64,000 nucleotides of DNA from Lacibacter luteus (GTDB lineage: Bacteria; Bacteroidota; Bacteroidia; Chitinophagales; Chitinophagaceae): the NCBI RefSeq assembly GCF_004118265.1, contig NZ_SDHW01000001.1, positions 310,001-374,000 of the forward strand, read 5' to 3'. Shown here piece by piece: positions 1 through 9,654 of this stretch; within the stretch, counting starts at the first letter, position 1, and the number at the start of each line of letters is the position of its first letter. Position numbers and translations under genes: made by a program. Below the pieces are notes generated by a model that searched no databases, was not told the DNA's origin, and saw only the letters and a list, made by a program, of their open reading frames with translations.

Positions 1-2954
1 ACTGCAACTATATCAGCAGCACAGGTAACAACTGGTGCCGTGGTATCTTTTACAATCACTGTAACAGAATCGCTCCATGCACTAATGCCTGAATTATCGG
101 TTGCTTTTACACGGATACCATAGCTGCCCGGAGCAGTGTTTGTCCAGTTCCATTCGTATGGCGCTTGTGTAACGATTGCTTTCTGTTCTCCATTGATGAA
201 GAATGAAACGTTTGCTATTTTTTTATCATCAGTTGCTTTTGCTTTGATAAGAACGGTACTCTTTTCGATCAGCGAATCGTTATTAAGCGGTTGCAACAAG
301 CTAATAACCGGTGGCGCTTCAATGATGAGTTTTGGACGAACAGCCGCATTTGCTGTTTCTTTTGAATAAAATGTTACATCAGAAGTACCATTCACCACTG
401 TTCCAACAATGCAAAGCGTTAATATTTTATCTCCGTTTGCTTCTGCTTGTACAATGTTGCTGATATTCCACTCTGCAACCCCACTACGTTTGCCGGGAAT
501 TGTTCCCAACAAAGTTGTGGTTGCGGGTTTGTTATTCCAGTTAAGCCCTGTTTCTGTCCAGTTATCATTATCACATTTCCACAATTGCCATTGAGTAACG
601 GTTGCATTGGTATTGCCGCTTTGAATGGTTAACCGCAGCTTCGCTGTATCAACCTTTGTGTAATCACTTACGTCAAACTTCAGGTAAGTGATACGATTGA
701 AACCGCTTCCGTCTTTCTTTACTACCAAACCTGTTTGTGTACCAAAGTTTGTGTTAACGTTGGCGCTTCCATCACGTACGTACGAATCAGCAATGGGCTC
801 GATCATACCCGATGTATCTTTTACACGTACCGTAATTGAATCAGACAACGTTGTTAATCCTAAACTATTGGTTGCTTTCGCCCTGATACCATAAGTGCCG
901 GGTTGCAGGTTATTCCAGTTCCATTCGTAAGGCGCTTGCGTATTTGTTGACATACTTTGTCCATTCAACATAAATGTTACAACAGGTACATCATTTACTG
1001 AACCAACATTTGCTTTAACGGTTGTGGAAGAGCCGATCTCAAACACATCTGCATTTACAGGCTGAGCAATTGCTATTCCCGGATAAACATTGATCAGTAA
1101 TTTCGGACGAACCAATGTTGCTGTTGCTTCTTTTGAATAAAAATCAGCACCTAACGTTTGTCCTGCAACAGCAGACATTACAGCGACGGTGAGAATTTTA
1201 TCGCCGTTGATCTCTGTGTTCACAAGGTTTGTAATATCCCATTCCACTACTCCACTCAATTTACTGGTTTGCGAACCTGCTAAAGTAATTGCGGCTGGTT
1301 TATTATTCCAGTTAACACCTGTTTCAGTCCAGTTATCGTTATCGCATTTCCATAATTGCCATTGTGTGCCATTAACACCACCCAATAAACTCAACTGCAG
1401 TTTAACATTGTGCAGGCTGCCTGTATAATTACTCAGATCAAATTTTAAATAACTGATGCGACTGAATCCTGTATTGGCATCTTTCTTTACAGTAAGCTGA
1501 CCGAGTGTACCATAATTCGACGATGCAAACGAACCATCACGCACAAAAGCATCTGCTGATGGCGCTAACAATGTTGTGCTATCTTCTACTACAGTAATAA
1601 CAGCAGAATCTAACGCAACAAATCCCTGTGTGTTCGTTGCCTTTGCAATAACGGTATAGCGACCCGGCGTTACATTGTTCCATGTCCATTGGTATGGGGA
1701 ATCAACCAACACTGCTTTTTGTTGTCCGTTGATAATAAACTGCACATCGGTCACCGCAATTTCATCCGAAGCAGTTGCTGAGATCAACAACTCATCACGT
1801 TTTGCAAACGCAGCACCGTTTGTCAGTTCTGTTAATTTTACTTTTGGCGCCGGGAAAATATCTATTTGCGGAATGCCATCCACAACATTGTATGCATAGC
1901 TCCGTGAAAAGATCGAACCGTTTTCATGCAGTAAACGTATTGTCATCACATAGGCATTATCACCCGGATTTGTAAACTCACTATAAGCCATACTTAAATA
2001 AAAACTATCTGTACCGATGATGGGCGTTGTCCAGACTGTAGACCGATAATCGCCGCCTGTTTCATTTTTCTGATGATAAAAACTTACATAGTTCACAGGC
2101 GCAGAAGAGTTGCTTGTATAACGGCCCGACACAATGATGTTGCCATTGCTGTAGTAAGCCCGAAGTCCTTTGATGGTATCCTGCACCGAAGCATACCAAT
2201 CGTTGCGGACAGATTGTGCAAACACCTGGTTGTTGTTAAGGATTGCACAATCTGCTTTGGTAAGATAGGTTGGCGTTCTTTGATAGGTTGAATTGCCACT
2301 TCCCATCAAGGAAGTGCCGAATAATGTGTTCACTGATTTTATTCCGCCATTATGTGGCAAACTTAATCCATGTCCAAGTTCATGCATCATACCACCAACA
2401 TAGGTTGTTTGTTTCGCTGCTGCTTGCAGATCCATACCGGGATAATCCACTGCAAAGCACCAACCTAAACCGTAACCATAAAACGGAACATCTGCACTTG
2501 CATGATCTTTACAGTAAGTGATCACAAGATTCATCCTGCTGTCTGTACGATCGGATGGGTTTGCATTCAGGTAACTGTTGATCTCTGCTTTCATTGCATC
2601 TGCAGAAGTTGTACTGTAAGGATATTCTGCCAATGTTTTTGCACCTCTGATAACAATGAGTTTTACAAGTTGATGGGCACTGTCTTTGATCAACCCGTAT
2701 GTTCTGTCGCCATAACCCCAATGATTCATCCACTGGCGATAGAAGGCCTGCCCATCAAGCAAATATTTACTCACCCGTTGATGATAAGCAGAATCAAGTG
2801 TTTGATCACTTGCAACAAAGAGATAAACATTCAGGTTATACCGGTAATCGGGCGTATAAACAGTATCGTTGTTTGATTGTGCTTTTAAACTATTTGACAA
2901 ACAAATCGCAATCAGCACAACAAAAAAGTATGTGTAGAATTTATTCTTTTTCAT
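1..2954 (-). CDS. Secreted metzincin-like metalloprotease with Ig-like and DNRLRE/CBM96-like repeats (C-terminus cut by window)
   Basis: The reading frame is open from the ATG at 2954 to the window edge, and codons at both ends lie in the same frame; 984 codons are visible. The protein begins with a signal peptide (hydrophobic segment ending near LKAQS). The motif HELGHGLSLPH at about residues 191-201 is the zinc site of metzincin-type peptidases (HExxHxxxxxH). After it come Ig-like segments alternating with two domains containing ADxxVRDG and the pair WQLWKCDNDNWTETG / WNNKPA, which resemble DNRLRE/CBM96-type carbohydrate-binding modules. It is probably a surface or secreted, multi-domain polysaccharide- or glycoprotein-acting protein, perhaps exported by a C-terminal sorting domain lying outside the window. 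It follows a SusD gene but is separated from it by a strong terminator, so co-transcription may be partial. The family assignment is by motif only. Confidence 0.8.
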   Translation of the reverse strand, partial: MKKNKFYTYFFVVLIAICLSNSLKAQSNNDTVYTPDYRYNLNVYLFVASDQTLDSAYHQRVSKYLLDGQAFYRQWMNHWGYGDRTYGLIKDSAHQLVKLIVIRGAKTLAEYPYSTTSADAMKAEINSYLNANPSDRTDSRMNLVITYCKDHASADVPFYGYGLGWCFAVDYPGMDLQAAAKQTTYVGGMMHELGHGLSLPHNGGIKSVNTLFGTSLMGSGNSTYQRTPTYLTKADCAILNNNQVFAQSVRNDWYASVQDTIKGLRAYYSNGNIIVSGRYTSNSSAPVNYVSFYHQKNETGGDYRSTVWTTPIIGTDSFYLSMAYSEFTNPGDNAYVMTIRLLHENGSIFSRSYAYNVVDGIPQIDIFPAPKVKLTELTNGAAFAKRDELLISATASDEIAVTDVQFIINGQQKAVLVDSPYQWTWNNVTPGRYTVIAKATNTQGFVALDSAVITVVEDSTTLLAPSADAFVRDGSFASSNYGTLGQLTVKKDANTGFSRISYLKFDLSNYTGSLHNVKLQLSLLGGVNGTQWQLWKCDNDNWTETGVNWNNKPAAITLAGSQTSKLSGVVEWDITNLVNTEINGDKILTVAVMSAVAGQTLGADFYSKEATATLVRPKLLINVYPGIAIAQPVNADVFEIGSSTTVKANVGSVNDVPVVTFMLNGQSMSTNTQAPYEWNWNNLQPGTYGIRAKATNSLGLTTLSDSITVRVKDTSGMIEPIADSYVRDGSANVNTNFGTQTGLVVKKDGSGFNRITYLKFDVSDYTKVDTAKLRLTIQSGNTNATVTQWQLWKCDNDNWTETGLNWNNKPATTTLLGTIPGKRSGVAEWNISNIVQAEANGDKILTLCIVGTVVNGTSDVTFYSKETANAAVRPKLIIEAPPVISLLQPLNNDSLIEKSTVLIKAKATDDKKIANVSFFINGEQKAIVTQAPYEWNWTNTAPGSYGIRVKATDNSGISAWSDSVTVIVKDTTAPVVTCAADIVA

Positions 2955-2981
2955 TTATAAAATTTATGCTGTAGAAATTTC

Positions 2982-3013
2982 AAAAAAGGCCCCGGCCGCA
3001 GAAGCGGCAGGGC
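2982..3013 (-). terminator. Intrinsic terminator after SusD
   Basis: Read on the minus strand, GCCC-T-GCCGC, loop TTCT, GCGGC-CG-GGGC is followed directly by six T. This is a GC-rich stem with a small internal loop and a T-run, 45 bases past the stop of the SusD gene and before the start of the metalloprotease gene. It would end or attenuate the SusC/D transcript. Confidence 0.75.
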
Positions 3014-3058
3014 GGATTTAGGTCATAAACCTAACTAACTGCTTTTGAAAGCATCTTA

Positions 3059-4861
3059 TCACCAGCCTGGGTTTTGCACCAGCAAACCGGCTCTGTTAAT
3101 TTCAGATTGTGGAATAGGATAATAATACATTTGCGGGCCGATGAATGTGCGTTTCTCAAACGTAAAGCGGCCACCTGGGATCTCGGAAGTGCTGGGCGTG
3201 GCTGGAATAGTTACATTGGAAAATACGGCTCCGGTTGTTCCGATCCTGTTCCAACGCATCCCAATCATATCACCGCTAATCACTCTTTCAGCAATTTTCC
3301 AGCGTTTGATATCATAAAAACGATGTGCTTCTTCAAACGCAAATTCAACACGACGTTCGTTACGGATGATGGTACGCATCTGTTCTTTTGTAAGACCGGC
3401 AGCTAACTGGTAAGGATTCAATCCTGCTCTTCTGCGAATAGCTTCTACAGCCTGGTACACCTCAGGTGTTGCGCCTTGAAATTCATTTAATGCTTCTGCA
3501 TAGTTGAGTAATATTTCAGCATAACGCACTACAACTAAACCAACCTGTGTGGTTACGCCAAAATTTCCGCCTGCGTTTTCGTTACAGAATTTCCGAAAGA
3601 GATAACCCGTACGTGTATTATTACTTGTACCTAATCCATCACCCGGGGCCTGCCAGTAAAGATCAACCACTTTCTTCGTGTTGCTTGTACGGTCGAGCCA
3701 CAACGCCTGGTTGTAAACAATGGTATAATAAAAACGTGGGTCACGGTTTTGATAAGGAGTCGTTTCGCTATAACCCGAACCCGATTCTGTAATGGATTTA
3801 CCATTTGCCATCGTAAATGCATCAACCAATTGTTGTGTTGGATAAGAATATGCCTGGCCACCTCTTGAAAGCGGAAGCAGCAGATTTTCATGCCACCTTC
3901 CTGTATTCATCATAATCTGGAATACCTGTTCGGTATTCTTACGATCGATCTGCATTTTGTAAAAACCATATCCGGGTGCAGTTGTGTTATCTTCAATCAG
4001 TGAATAAAGATTCATATCCATCACTGCTTTTGCAGCATCAGCAGCCAGCTTCCAGCGATTGGCATCGTAAGCTTCATAGCCTGTGAGTTTTTTCAGATCA
4101 TTTGTTGCTGCCGGGTTTTCGCCATTGAATAAAGGGCTTGCAGCCAGTAATAATAGTTTCGCCTTCATACCCAATGCTGCTCCTTTTGTAGGGCGACCGA
4201 AATCTTCAGGCAAATGCTCGGTTGGCAAAATACCCGCCACTGCATCCATTTCACTTTTGATGTAATCAACTGTTTCGGCAAAACTGTTGCGTGGCATATT
4301 AAAATCTTCGTCCAGTGTAAACAATTTATCACCAAGCAAAGGAACACCGCTGTAATTACGTAACAGATGATAATAAAAGTAGGCTCTTAAAAATTTTGCT
4401 TCTGCAACCAGCCTTGTTTTTCTCGTTGCAGAAAGCGGTGCCCTTTCAACATTTCCGATAAATACATTCACCCTGCGAATAGCACCATAACAGGTTGACC
4501 ATACATTTCTGAATCGTGTATAATCTGCATTACCCGGAAATTGTGCAGTGTTAAATCCCGGAGATGCCTGGGTAGCCGGATTTGTCCATCGACACTCACT
4601 ATCATCACTACCATCACTATAAGACCATACACCACCGCCATAGATACCATTATCCATATAATAGTTATACGAAAGATCTCTGTACACACTGTTCAGGAAT
4701 TCATGCGTTAAAGCACTGTCTGCAAATACTGTTGTTTCATTTAACTGACCAACATCGGTCTTATCCAAAAAGTTTTTATCGCTTACTTTTTTACAGCTGC
4801 TTGTGCATAAAGTTGCAACCGCAAGAGAAGTACCAATAAGTATATGTGTGAGTTGTTTCAT
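3059..4861 (-). CDS. susD: SusD/RagB-family surface glycan-binding lipoprotein
   Basis: This is a 600-residue outer-membrane lipoprotein that caps its partner SusC and captures oligosaccharides. The signal peptide ends in a lipobox-like TSSC followed by KK. SusD features include the N-terminal TPR-type helices (FLRAYFYYHLLRNYSGVPLL near residues 155-175), and the C-terminal RNERRVEFAFEEAHRFYDIKRW and PIPQSEI segments with a final NPGW. The start is taken at the ATG at 4861 (MKQLTH), because the upstream in-frame ATG only adds a charged stretch overlapping the SusC stop. The SusC gene ends 10 bases upstream, so the pair is co-transcribed and translationally close. Substrate cannot be read from sequence. 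Confidence 0.95.
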   Translation of the reverse strand: MKQLTHILIGTSLAVATLCTSSCKKVSDKNFLDKTDVGQLNETTVFADSALTHEFLNSVYRDLSYNYYMDNGIYGGGVWSYSDGSDDSECRWTNPATQASPGFNTAQFPGNADYTRFRNVWSTCYGAIRRVNVFIGNVERAPLSATRKTRLVAEAKFLRAYFYYHLLRNYSGVPLLGDKLFTLDEDFNMPRNSFAETVDYIKSEMDAVAGILPTEHLPEDFGRPTKGAALGMKAKLLLLAASPLFNGENPAATNDLKKLTGYEAYDANRWKLAADAAKAVMDMNLYSLIEDNTTAPGYGFYKMQIDRKNTEQVFQIMMNTGRWHENLLLPLSRGGQAYSYPTQQLVDAFTMANGKSITESGSGYSETTPYQNRDPRFYYTIVYNQALWLDRTSNTKKVVDLYWQAPGDGLGTSNNTRTGYLFRKFCNENAGGNFGVTTQVGLVVVRYAEILLNYAEALNEFQGATPEVYQAVEAIRRRAGLNPYQLAAGLTKEQMRTIIRNERRVEFAFEEAHRFYDIKRWKIAERVISGDMIGMRWNRIGTTGAVFSNVTIPATPSTSEIPGGRFTFEKRTFIGPQMYYYPIPQSEINRAGLLVQNPGW

Positions 4862-4871
4862 TTTTCTTTTT

Positions 4872-7800
4872 TTAGAAAGTGATTTGTACACCGAAGTTTA
4901 CGATCTTCTGTTGCGGATAATCGGAGTAAGCAGAAGTTGTACCGTCGCCATTAATCGATTCAGGATCCACATCATAGATCTTCAGCTTAAACCATGTAAC
5001 AAGATTTAATGCATTTGCATAAACCCTGAAATCGGTTAGTTTAAGTGATTTAATGAAACGGTTGGGTAAACGATAACCCAACTCAACGTTTTTCAAACGC
5101 AGGTAATCGGTTGGGCGTAACCAGAAAGTAGATGCATCGAAGTTTACTCCACCTAAACGTGGATACTCTGCAACATCACGTGTTTCAGGCGTCCAGCGTT
5201 TCATGTGAATGGCAGAAGGCAAACCATTTGCATTACCGATCTGCAATAATGTTGAAGCCATTAAACTACCACGTGCTGCACCTTGAAATAAAGCAGACAG
5301 ATCAAATCCTTTGTAGCTGAAACCTGTTGAGAAGCCATAAGTGATCTGTGGAAGATTGGGATGACCAATTGGACCGATATCGCTCTGATCGATCTTGCCA
5401 TCTCCATTTACATCTTTGAATTTAATATCGCCGGGTTTTACTGTTCTTCCAACTGTTACAGGGCTTTTTGCTACATCAGCATCATCGTAATAAAAACCTT
5501 CAGCTATATAACCATACAATTGTCCGATCGGCCGACCTGTTCTTCTCAACATCGGGTTCGCTGCATTTGCAGGTTCATCACGAAACAGGATCTTGTTTTT
5601 TGCGTAAGAGAAATTTCCTTTTACGAAATACTGAAAATCTTTCCCAATGGTATTGCGGTGAACCAATTCAAACTCCCAGCCTTTATTACTTACTTCACCA
5701 ATATTTACAACAGGAAGATTAAGACCTGTGTACAACGGAACACTTTCACGGGTTGTAAGGATATCGTAACGATAGTTATCAAAATATTCGGCATTGATCT
5801 CTAATTTGTTTTTGAACAGTTTGATCTCTGCTGCAACATTTGCTTTGCGTTCAATTTCCCAACGCACATCTGCATTGGCCAGTGTGCCTGGCAAAATAGT
5901 TGATTGAGCTGTTGGATTTTCACCAAAGTAATAAGGGCGGTTGGGATTATTTCGTGTATAAACCTCTTCATAGATATAACGGTTGCCACCTACATCATCA
6001 CTACCAACAATACCGTACGAACCTTTCAGTTTAAAGAAATTGATAAAGCTGATATTGTCTTTAAAGAATTTTTCTTCGCTGATGTTCCAGCCTGCAGATA
6101 CTGCCGGGAAAAATCCATAACGCTTTTTTGCTTTAAAACGATCGGAACCATTGTAACCTGCATTCAGTTCAACCATGTACTTCGATTTGAAGATATAGCC
6201 GAGTCTACCCGCAAAACCCTGGAAGTTAGCAGGCGCTGCTGAAGTGGTTATATCAGTTGAACGATTGAACAATGCAAGACCATATACATTATGTCCTTTG
6301 ATGTTTCTGTTATAGTCAAGAATAACTTGCGTATTCAATCTGCGGAAAGGTAAAGATGTGTTTATATTGCCACTACGCACCAGCGGTTCAATGCGTGATA
6401 ATTCAGGAAACACAGGATCGTAAATACCGGCTGTTGCATTGTAATCAAATACAGGAAAACGTCCACGTGTTAATGTGCGGGTAAAACCGAAATTATTTGT
6501 ATACGCCAATGTACCTCTCAGCGAAAGACCTTTTGTAATAAAATCGAGTTTGTGAATAGCTGATAAGTTTGCATTGAGATCGTTACTGTAACTACGGCTG
6601 TAACCTGCATATTGCAAAATGCCAACAGGATTTAATGTTTCGCCTTTCTTTCCTGCGTAAGAACCATCTGCATTTTTTACAGGATATTTCCACGGTGTTA
6701 ATAAACCACTGGTAATGCGACGCCAGAAAGGCCATGCACCACCTGGTGTAACATCGGGTAAGTTGGGAGAATTTACATCGCTGAAACGTGCAGACAGATC
6801 AAGCTTTAAAGACAAGCCTTTGTACACTTCCACATCAAGGTTTGAACGGATGTTGTAACGTTTCAGATAATAGTTACTGTTGAAGTCTTCTTCTTTCGAA
6901 ATATCTTTTAAAATACCGTTCTGAAAAATATAACCAAGCGAAACAAAGTAACGCACATTACTTGTACCACCGGAGATGTCTAAATTGTTACGTTGCTGTA
7001 ACGTTGCTTTACGCATCACTTCATCATACCAGTTTACATTGGGGTATTGATAAGGAAGATCGCCTTTGCGGAAATGTTCAAGTGCATCGGCAGAATATAA
7101 ATTGGGGAAATCAATTTCAGGATTAGGTGTACCAGAGTTGATGAGTTGTTCTTTCAGCAATGTCAATGCATCGTAAGCACCCAATGGTTTACGTTTTACA
7201 GTTGGCATTTGCAAGCCTGCTTCTGTACGGAAAGTAATGCGTGCAGGACCTGTTTTACCACGACGTGTTGTAACAATGATTACACCGTTGGCACCCTTCA
7301 CACCATAAATAGAAGTAGACGATGCATCTTTTAAAATAGAGATATTCTCCACTTCGTTTGGATCCATTTGTGTAAGCTGCGAAATACTTGCTTCCACATC
7401 ATCAACAATTACCAGGGGCGTATTACTGCCGGTATAAGAACTTACACCACGAATAAAAATATTCGCCGCATCTCTTCCGGGTTGTCCACTACCCTGTTGC
7501 TGAAACAAACCGGGTAAACGACCTGCTAATGAGTTTTGAATACTTGCTGCAGGACTTTGACGCAACTCTTTACCTGATACAGAACTCACCGATCCCACAT
7601 TGGTGATCTTTTTTTGCTTGGCAAAACCAACGATCACCACTTCATCCATATCAGCATCATCTTTTTCCAGCTGCACAGTTAACTCTGCATCATTGCTTAC
7701 AGCAATTGTTTTTGGTTTATGGCCTACTGCAGTAACAACCAGTTGTACATTGTTGCCGTTTACAGTAATTGTAAAACGTCCTTCGGTATTGGCGGCAACT

Positions 7801-7949
7801 GTGTTTTTTTCTTTTTTGTATTCTTGTATGGTAGCGCCGGCAAGAGGTTCGCCGGTAGCATCTGTTACACGTCCACGAACAGTACGTTGCTGAGCAAACG
7901 CAAGCGTGGCAGTAAACAGCAGTAAGAAGACAGTAATGAATTTTCTCAT
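4872..7949 (-). CDS. susC: SusC/RagA-family TonB-dependent outer-membrane transporter
   Basis: This 1025-residue protein imports oligosaccharides across the outer membrane using TonB energy. It has a signal peptide (MRKFITVFLLLFTATLAFAQ), then a carboxypeptidase-regulatory-like beta-sandwich (about 22-105, VRGRVTDATGEPLAGATIQE). Next comes a TonB-box-like MDEVVIVGFAKQKK, a plug domain with FIRGVSSYTG and LKDASSTSIYGVKGANGVI, and a long beta-barrel ending in a terminal phenylalanine (FGVQITF). It is the second of two tandem SusC genes in the leftward operon and is paired with the SusD at 3059-4861. The preceding SusD ends 27 bases upstream. Confidence 0.96.
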   Translation of the reverse strand: MRKFITVFLLLFTATLAFAQQRTVRGRVTDATGEPLAGATIQEYKKEKNTVAANTEGRFTITVNGNNVQLVVTAVGHKPKTIAVSNDAELTVQLEKDDADMDEVVIVGFAKQKKITNVGSVSSVSGKELRQSPAASIQNSLAGRLPGLFQQQGSGQPGRDAANIFIRGVSSYTGSNTPLVIVDDVEASISQLTQMDPNEVENISILKDASSTSIYGVKGANGVIIVTTRRGKTGPARITFRTEAGLQMPTVKRKPLGAYDALTLLKEQLINSGTPNPEIDFPNLYSADALEHFRKGDLPYQYPNVNWYDEVMRKATLQQRNNLDISGGTSNVRYFVSLGYIFQNGILKDISKEEDFNSNYYLKRYNIRSNLDVEVYKGLSLKLDLSARFSDVNSPNLPDVTPGGAWPFWRRITSGLLTPWKYPVKNADGSYAGKKGETLNPVGILQYAGYSRSYSNDLNANLSAIHKLDFITKGLSLRGTLAYTNNFGFTRTLTRGRFPVFDYNATAGIYDPVFPELSRIEPLVRSGNINTSLPFRRLNTQVILDYNRNIKGHNVYGLALFNRSTDITTSAAPANFQGFAGRLGYIFKSKYMVELNAGYNGSDRFKAKKRYGFFPAVSAGWNISEEKFFKDNISFINFFKLKGSYGIVGSDDVGGNRYIYEEVYTRNNPNRPYYFGENPTAQSTILPGTLANADVRWEIERKANVAAEIKLFKNKLEINAEYFDNYRYDILTTRESVPLYTGLNLPVVNIGEVSNKGWEFELVHRNTIGKDFQYFVKGNFSYAKNKILFRDEPANAANPMLRRTGRPIGQLYGYIAEGFYYDDADVAKSPVTVGRTVKPGDIKFKDVNGDGKIDQSDIGPIGHPNLPQITYGFSTGFSYKGFDLSALFQGAARGSLMASTLLQIGNANGLPSAIHMKRWTPETRDVAEYPRLGGVNFDASTFWLRPTDYLRLKNVELGYRLPNRFIKSLKLTDFRVYANALNLVTWFKLKIYDVDPESINGDGTTSAYSDYPQQKIVNFGVQITF

Positions 7950-7976
7950 TGTATTGTCAGTTTAGTCTTGTTAGAA

Positions 7977-9635
7977 TTAGTATGACCAACCGGGGTTTTG
8001 GGTCATGTTAGGATTGGTTTGTATTTCGGAGAATGGAATGGGCAACCAATGCATTTTTGTTGCATCAAAAACAGATGGTGCTACATCAACAACATTGTAT
8101 GTAAATGTTCCGCCTGTGTTTTTCACAATGTTCATTCCTTTTACCGGCTGGTTCATTACCTGTTCAGCAATTTTCCAGCGGCGTATATCCCAGAAACGAT
8201 GTTCTTCAAATGCGAGTTCAATACGACGTTCGTTACGGATCAAGTCACGCATTTGTTCTTTTGTTGCAGCAGCAGGTAAACCATAGAGATTATCTGCACC
8301 GGCAGTAACACCTGCACGCTTGCGTATATCTTTCATAGCTGTGTACACATCAGCAACAGGACCACTTGCTTCATTCAGCGCCTCTGCATAATTCAATAAA
8401 ATTTCTGCATAACGGAACAGAATCACATGATGATTTTGATTGCTGTAGCTGGCAGAGCTTTCAAACTTGCCCATGAACTTGCGCAGGTAATAACCTGTTT
8501 TTGTTTGCACACGGTTGCCGCCGGGTTTATCCAACCCACCTTCAAATGTTTCTACTGCACGGCCTAACCAGTTTTTTCCATTGTACATGATGCTTGCATC
8601 AAAACGATTATCCCTGTTGGTATATGGAGCAGTTGCACTATAACCCGAACCTGCATCGGTAATACGTTTGCCATTCTTCATTAAAAATGCATCAACTAAA
8701 TTTTGAGAAGGACTGGTGCGACCTGAACCAACCAAATAACCAACAGGACCATTGTTGGTTTCCACATTCTGGCTTTGTGCTTTCTGCACCATAAAAATGA
8801 TCTCAGCATTTTTTACTGCATTGAACAACGCAATAAAATCAGTTGAGAGCGAGTATGCATTCATCTGCATCACTTCTTTTGCTGCATTGGCCGCATCCGT
8901 CCATTTTTGTGCGTTGTTTGTTGTATTCATCAACGGACTTGCTGCATACAACAACACTCTCGATTTTAAAGCCAATGCAGATCCTTTCGTTGCAACAGCA
9001 ATGTATTTATCGGCTTCTGCTGCGGGAGTAAGAGTAATATGGTTGATGAGTTGATCTTTTACTGCATCAATTTCGCTGAGGATGTATGCAAGACATTCAT
9101 CCAATGAATTACGGCTGAGATTGATATTATCTTCCAGGCCAAATACTTTATCGCCAATAAGCGGTACTCCACCCCAACGTTTTATTAATTCGAAATAAAA
9201 ATAAGCACGGAGAAAACGGGCCTCAGCTTTCCATTGTGTGCGCAAATTTTGTGGCGCAGGAACTGCATCGATCTTTGATAAGAATAGATTTACTTTTCGT
9301 ATGCCGGTATAGTTACGGCTCCATTGGTTATCCACTACATTCAATGCAGTGATACGTCCGTTACGGAAACTTTCAATGCTGATGCCGTCTTGCGAATGCA
9401 CCGCATCATCAGTACCTGCATCAAGAAATGCATTCGATAAACGGTTATAACCATCAGGCAATTGCAAGTAAGTACCATACAAAAACTGTTTGGCATAATC
9501 AGCATTCTTATCCATTTGATCGAATGCCATTTCATCGGTGATGCGTTCCAGTGGTTCACGCTCCAGCGATTTACTACAGGATGCAAGCACACCTGTACAT
9601 AACAGCAGGAAAATATAATTGGTAATGATCTTCAT
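7977..9635 (-). CDS. susD: SusD/RagB-family surface glycan-binding lipoprotein
   Basis: This 552-residue lipoprotein has a signal peptide ending in the lipobox LASC. Hallmarks of SusD are WKAEARFLRAYFYFELIKRW, the RNERRIELAFEEHRFWDIRRW block and the C-terminal WLPIPFSEIQTNPN with a terminal NPGW. It follows its SusC partner (9655-12456) by 19 bases. It belongs to the first of two tandem SusCD pairs, and its sequence is clearly distinct from the SusD at 3059-4861, so the two pairs probably recognise different fragments or are old duplicates. Confidence 0.95.
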   Translation of the reverse strand: MKIITNYIFLLLCTGVLASCSKSLEREPLERITDEMAFDQMDKNADYAKQFLYGTYLQLPDGYNRLSNAFLDAGTDDAVHSQDGISIESFRNGRITALNVVDNQWSRNYTGIRKVNLFLSKIDAVPAPQNLRTQWKAEARFLRAYFYFELIKRWGGVPLIGDKVFGLEDNINLSRNSLDECLAYILSEIDAVKDQLINHITLTPAAEADKYIAVATKGSALALKSRVLLYAASPLMNTTNNAQKWTDAANAAKEVMQMNAYSLSTDFIALFNAVKNAEIIFMVQKAQSQNVETNNGPVGYLVGSGRTSPSQNLVDAFLMKNGKRITDAGSGYSATAPYTNRDNRFDASIMYNGKNWLGRAVETFEGGLDKPGGNRVQTKTGYYLRKFMGKFESSASYSNQNHHVILFRYAEILLNYAEALNEASGPVADVYTAMKDIRKRAGVTAGADNLYGLPAAATKEQMRDLIRNERRIELAFEEHRFWDIRRWKIAEQVMNQPVKGMNIVKNTGGTFTYNVVDVAPSVFDATKMHWLPIPFSEIQTNPNMTQNPGWSY

Positions 9636-9654
9636 TTTATAATCTTTAATCGTT

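Noticed and set aside
2502-2876. Plus-strand 124-codon ORF
   Set aside because: It is antisense to the metalloprotease region including its zinc-motif neighbourhood and shows no domain of its own.
1-2954. Many short plus-strand ORFs and the apparent absence of a long gene at the left end
   Set aside because: The minus-strand frame is continuous from 2954 to the edge; the short ORFs are antisense shadows.
5361-5804. Plus-strand 147-codon ORF
   Set aside because: It is antisense to the SusC barrel and has low-complexity, cysteine- and isoleucine-rich composition typical of shadows.
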